The translations under genes were made by a program, and so were the position numbers. The notes beneath the pieces were generated by a model, which did no database searches, was not told the DNA's origin, and saw only the letters and a list, made by a program, of their open reading frames with translations. DNA of 6,766 bases, from contig CAZJDM010000208.1 in the NCBI GenBank assembly GCA_964544765.1, positions 1-6,766 of the forward strand. Direction: 5' to 3'. Below, piece by piece: positions 3,936 through 6,766 of this stretch (positions are counted from its first letter, which is position 1; each line of letters begins with the position of its first letter). This stretch comes from CAZJDM01 sp964544765. Lineage in GTDB: Bacteria > Bdellovibrionota_B > Oligoflexia > CAYFLR01.

Positions 3936-6338
3936 ATGATGCGAAAAATATTAATAATTTTAATAACTTTTCTTTTAAGTGTTTGGATTGGATGTGACGG
4001 ACTTGACCAATTAATGGAAAGTAGTGATGACGAAGAAACTAAAGAATCAATTGATGGGGAGGATCAAGCAACGGAGGACGACGATTCTGGTACCTCAATT
4101 CTAAGTTTTGGAACTGCTGAGATTGTAGCTTATTTGATATCAGACAACTATTCAATTCCTTTAGGCTTAGTTAGCTATGATGAAAACACTTCCAATACTA
4201 ATAGTAATGGGCTGGCTACTAAACTTGATGAGGCGGAGGAGGCTGAAGAGCTTGAACAAGATGATGATTATGATGAGGAAAACTTAAAAAAATATACTCA
4301 TTGTAGATACACTTCTTTCGATAAACAAGGTAAGGAGAAAATTTTAAAGAAAGCGGCTTTAAATGCCACTACTAAAAAGTGTCATTTAAAGAATTTACCA
4401 GAAGAGGTTGGTGGATTATTGACCTATTACAATTCTGAAACTGATCAAGGTATGGATGTTATTATTCCAGTATTGACGGAAGATGAAGTTACAGAGGCAG
4501 ATCCCCCTAGTAAAATCGATCAAATTCAAGCCGATATTCATCGTAAAAAAGTAGCTGAAATGATTACCAACTTTAAGGATTCCGGTTTGGGGATTCCTAG
4601 AGAGGTTTTAATGGATCCGTCTGAAATAATGACAGAGATTACTGATGAAGCAATATTTGAAGATGATAATGCCACTGATTTAACGAAAAATGTAGAAGCC
4701 TTTGCCAAATCTTTTGCCGCAGCTCAGGAAGAAGAGATTGTTACTTTATTAAATGATCAGGAATTTACTGTTGCTAAGTTTGTAGAACTGAAGAAAGTGG
4801 TATTAGCAAAACAAAAAGTTTATCGAAAAGAAATGAAAGCTATTAAAGCTGAATTCTCTAATGAATTATCTCATGCTGGAGGATCAAAAGGATGGAACGA
4901 GGAAAAACGTTTGGCTATTGCTGCTAAAATATCTGAAATGAAGCTGAAGATGAAGAAAAAGAGAGAAGAGGTGATGGTGGAGAAACAACTTTTAGATGAA
5001 GATGATTTAGATGAAATAGATGAGAAAATTCAAGAAAAAAGAGAATTAGCTTTTGTAAAGGCCTTGGATAGTTCAATGACAGAAGACTCTTTAAAGGAAA
5101 TTGATTTAAGCGATGATAAGAGATTTTCAAAATATTTGCGCCCACCACACCGTGAAATGTATATTGAGCTTGATAAAATGCACAAAGCTGAAAGAGAAAT
5201 AGAGCGTTTATATGAAGGTGGTGATGCTGATGTAGAAGAAAAAAAGGCTGAAGCTCTAGAATCAATAAAAGAGATGAGAGAACAACTATTGAATAATAGG
5301 GATCTGAACGGTTTAAAATCAATTAAACGCGGTAATGTAGTGGATAGTATGGTCTTAAAGATCGGTCAAGATGCCATTGAACATGTAGCTGGCGGAGTAG
5401 ATATTAGGGAGTTCCAAGCTAAACTCAAAGAGATATCTGATATTGACGACGATTTTGCCACTAAACAACAAAAAATAGAAGAATTGAGTGCGCTTTACCT
5501 TGAAGGTGTCACGAATACCGCTAAGCGCAAAGCTATTCTTAGATCCATAAGAGGAATGGTTAAGATGGAAAGGCATCAAAGAAGAAAACTATCGGATGAA
5601 GAAAAAGAGAATTTCGATTTTGGCCATGTTATGACCAGCAGTCATGATATGAAGTTAGATGATATTCATCATAATATGGAAACCCTGGGAGATGTTACAG
5701 TTAAATGTGAACGTAAAATGTTACCAGAAGAATGTATTAAATTTGGTTATACTGTTTCTAAAGGGGAAGATGGGTGCCCTGTTCATAATTGTAATTCAGC
5801 AGAGGATATTCAGTGCCCAGTCCTAGGAGATGAAGAAGAATTTAAGAATATGCATTGTGGAAATCGAGAGGTTATAATTCATACAATGCCAAATGGCTGT
5901 AAAAGGTATGGATGTAAAGTTCCAGAGATAGCTGAAGATTGTGATCATCCAGATCCTTGTCCTACGGGGAAGATTCGTTCTGGTATGAAGATGGTAGATA
6001 ATTGTCCTGTTCATATTTGTGTAGATCCTCCCGAAAACACTATTGATTATAGTGATGAAACCTATTTTAACAATGGTCATACAGATCAAACCAATGGTTC
6101 TGATACTGGTACAGATACAGGAACAAATACCACAGGTGGAGAAGATCCTACTCACAGTGGAGAGGAAGTGACCTGTTTTGAACCAACTTGTACTGACAAA
6201 CAAGAATTAGTGAAAGTTGGTACTGCACCTAATCAATGTCCAATATATAGATGTAAATTAAAATCTGGTGTACCTTGTTTTGGAGATATGGTTTGCGCCT
6301 CAGGTGTTTGTCTCATGGACAGAAGGGTTTGTAAGTAA
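3936..6338 (+). CDS. Large putative lipoprotein with C-terminal Cys-repeat array (800 aa)
   Basis: I do not recognise a named family. Residues 1-19 are a hydrophobic signal with V-W-I-G before Cys20, an acceptable though not ideal lipobox; Asp21 follows, which in enterics favours the inner membrane. Residues about 27-54 are a strongly acidic linker. Residues about 58-180 may be a small beta-sandwich resembling carboxypeptidase-regulatory-like domains (LKNLPEE near 151-157, Cys123 and Cys149), interrupted by a second acidic insert (98-116). Residues about 195-585 are long, charged, Lys/Glu-rich helices without cysteine, likely coiled coil. Residues 591-773 hold four Cys repeats with a Thr/Gly/Asp-rich spacer (about 714-742), and a last Cys cluster is at 781-799. 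It diverges from the MACPF operon and is followed by nuoA under its own promoter. A surface-exposed stalk with a disulfide-rich binding head is a reasonable inference. Confidence 0.8.
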   Translation: MMRKILIILITFLLSVWIGCDGLDQLMESSDDEETKESIDGEDQATEDDDSGTSILSFGTAEIVAYLISDNYSIPLGLVSYDENTSNTNSNGLATKLDEAEEAEELEQDDDYDEENLKKYTHCRYTSFDKQGKEKILKKAALNATTKKCHLKNLPEEVGGLLTYYNSETDQGMDVIIPVLTEDEVTEADPPSKIDQIQADIHRKKVAEMITNFKDSGLGIPREVLMDPSEIMTEITDEAIFEDDNATDLTKNVEAFAKSFAAAQEEEIVTLLNDQEFTVAKFVELKKVVLAKQKVYRKEMKAIKAEFSNELSHAGGSKGWNEEKRLAIAAKISEMKLKMKKKREEVMVEKQLLDEDDLDEIDEKIQEKRELAFVKALDSSMTEDSLKEIDLSDDKRFSKYLRPPHREMYIELDKMHKAEREIERLYEGGDADVEEKKAEALESIKEMREQLLNNRDLNGLKSIKRGNVVDSMVLKIGQDAIEHVAGGVDIREFQAKLKEISDIDDDFATKQQKIEELSALYLEGVTNTAKRKAILRSIRGMVKMERHQRRKLSDEEKENFDFGHVMTSSHDMKLDDIHHNMETLGDVTVKCERKMLPEECIKFGYTVSKGEDGCPVHNCNSAEDIQCPVLGDEEEFKNMHCGNREVIIHTMPNGCKRYGCKVPEIAEDCDHPDPCPTGKIRSGMKMVDNCPVHICVDPPENTIDYSDETYFNNGHTDQTNGSDTGTDTGTNTTGGEDPTHSGEEVTCFEPTCTDKQELVKVGTAPNQCPIYRCKLKSGVPCFGDMVCASGVCLMDRRVCK
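5706..6332 (+). repeat. Four Cys repeats plus terminal Cys cluster in the 800-aa protein
   Basis: The repeats span residues 591-619, 627-660, 669-695 and 747-773. Each has four cysteines: the last pair is always C-x4-C, and the second-to-third spacing is 13, 13, 14 and 15. Repeats 1, 3 and 4 have Pro after the third Cys (GCPVHNC, NCPVHIC, QCPIYRC); repeat 2 lacks it (GCKRYGC). The layout resembles antistasin-like or VWC-like small disulfide domains but lacks their C-x-C ending. The tail (residues 781-799: PCFGDMVCASGVC and a last Cys) is of another type. Confidence 0.75.
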
Positions 6339-6376
6339 ATAATTAAATTATCTGTCAAACATTTTAGGTAAAACGA

Positions 6377-6405
6377 TTGATTAAATGTCCTTTCATTGTT
6401 ATAGT
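6377..6405 (+). promoter_or_regulatory. Sigma-70-type promoter for nuoA
   Basis: TTGATT (6377-6382) and TATAGT (6400-6405) are separated by exactly 17 bases. Transcription would start near 6412, giving a leader of about 35 nt. No convincing terminator separates this from the 800-aa gene, so some read-through is possible. Confidence 0.6.
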
Positions 6406-6446
6406 CTCATCTGAAAATATGAACTATTTTATTGGGCAGTTAATCA

Positions 6447-6766
6447 ATGGTTTTTACATGGCTTAACTTAACGATTTTGTTCTTTTTTCTTGTTGGCACT
6501 ATCTTTGCCGTTGTTCCAATTATAATATCAAAGTTAATTTCTCCTCGAGCTAAAGGAGGATCTTTAGGAACTCCATATGAGTGTGGTAATCGCCCTCAGG
6601 GATCATCTTGGATTCGATTTGGAATCAATTATTATCTATATGCTCTGATTTTTCTAGCTTTTGAGGTTGACGTTCTTTATTTGTTTCCAGTGGTGGTTGC
6701 CTTTGGTAATGATCCGAGTTGGATAGTAGTTTTAGAGATTGTTATCTTCATTTTTGTGTTATTAGC
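6447..6766 (+). CDS. nuoA: NADH-quinone oxidoreductase subunit A, 5' part (cut by window edge)
   Basis: Subunit A (ND3 homologue) of respiratory complex I, an inner-membrane protein at the hinge between the hydrophilic and membrane arms. The visible 106 residues contain the first transmembrane helix (about 6-30) and the conserved loop TPYECGN (42-48), with Cys46 matching the ND3 loop cysteine. The second helix region begins at NYYLYALIFLAFEVD (61-75), followed by VLYLFP, and a third helix starts near 92. In E. coli the acidic pair of this motif reads F-D-V-E; here the order is F-E-V-D (Glu73, Asp75). The ATG is the first possible start because a TAA lies two codons upstream (6441-6443). The ribosome site is weak (GGGCAG at 6434-6439). 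The rest of the gene, and presumably nuoB and other nuo genes, lie beyond the right edge. Confidence 0.93.
   Translation, partial: MVFTWLNLTILFFFLVGTIFAVVPIIISKLISPRAKGGSLGTPYECGNRPQGSSWIRFGINYYLYALIFLAFEVDVLYLFPVVVAFGNDPSWIVVLEIVIFIFVLL

Noticed and set aside
3806..3997. 63-codon open frame on the plus strand in the intergenic region
   Set aside because: It has no ribosome site, runs through the T8 hairpin and overlaps the well-supported start of the 800-aa gene in another frame.
4924..6203. Three minus-strand open frames (4924-5322, 5355-5579, 5823-6203)
   Set aside because: All lie opposite the 800-aa gene, whose biased Lys/Glu/Asp composition leaves few stops on the other strand; their products are compositionally odd and lack start signals.
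1..6766. CRISPR arrays, tRNA or rRNA genes, transposases
   Set aside because: No regularly spaced repeat array, no cloverleaf or rRNA signature and no transposase or integrase motif was seen on either strand.

Overview
This AT-rich window (roughly one third G+C by eye) comes from a Gram-negative-type bacterium. The signs are two lipobox signal peptides, further exported proteins, a sigma-54-type promoter and a complex I gene (nuoA) at the right edge. Codon use, the wealth of exported proteins with no close familiar relative, and a MACPF-like protein would fit a Bdellovibrionota / Bacteriovorax-like predator, but that placement is inference and no marker gene here proves it.

Left part (82-3504, all minus strand): four genes in one direction with gaps of 60, 46 and 14 nt, read as one operon. 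In transcription order they are: (1) a 434-aa exported protein with a degenerate MACPF/CDC pore-former signature and a C-terminal Cys-bracketed module; (2) a 292-aa exported protein ending in a Hint (hedgehog/intein-type self-processing) domain; (3) a 96-aa lipoprotein that is almost nothing but a second copy of the C-terminal module of gene 1 (26 of 51 aligned residues identical, no gaps); (4) a 275-aa membrane-anchored, mostly helical protein of unknown function. A weak terminator-like hairpin follows gene 4.

Intergenic control region (3505-3935): the minus-strand operon has a textbook -24/-12 sigma-54 promoter match (TGGCAC-N5-TTGCA). About 90-150 bp upstream lies a cluster of four GTGA(C/G)A half-sites arranged as nested inverted repeats, where an NtrC-type activator would be expected to bind. 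The same region holds an AT-only hairpin with a T8 run facing the rightward gene.

Right part: an 800-aa rightward putative lipoprotein (3936-6338) with an acidic linker, a possible small beta-domain, a long charged helical region and a C-terminal array of four Cys repeats. Then a sigma-70-like promoter (6377-6405) and the start of nuoA (6447 to the edge), which marks the return to core genome.

Most interesting reading: a sigma-54-controlled cassette coding for a MACPF-like candidate pore former, a Hint-domain partner and a lipoprotein carrying the same terminal module as the pore former. The lipoprotein is a natural candidate for a receptor, docking or self-protection factor. All functional statements about this cassette are inference from sequence.
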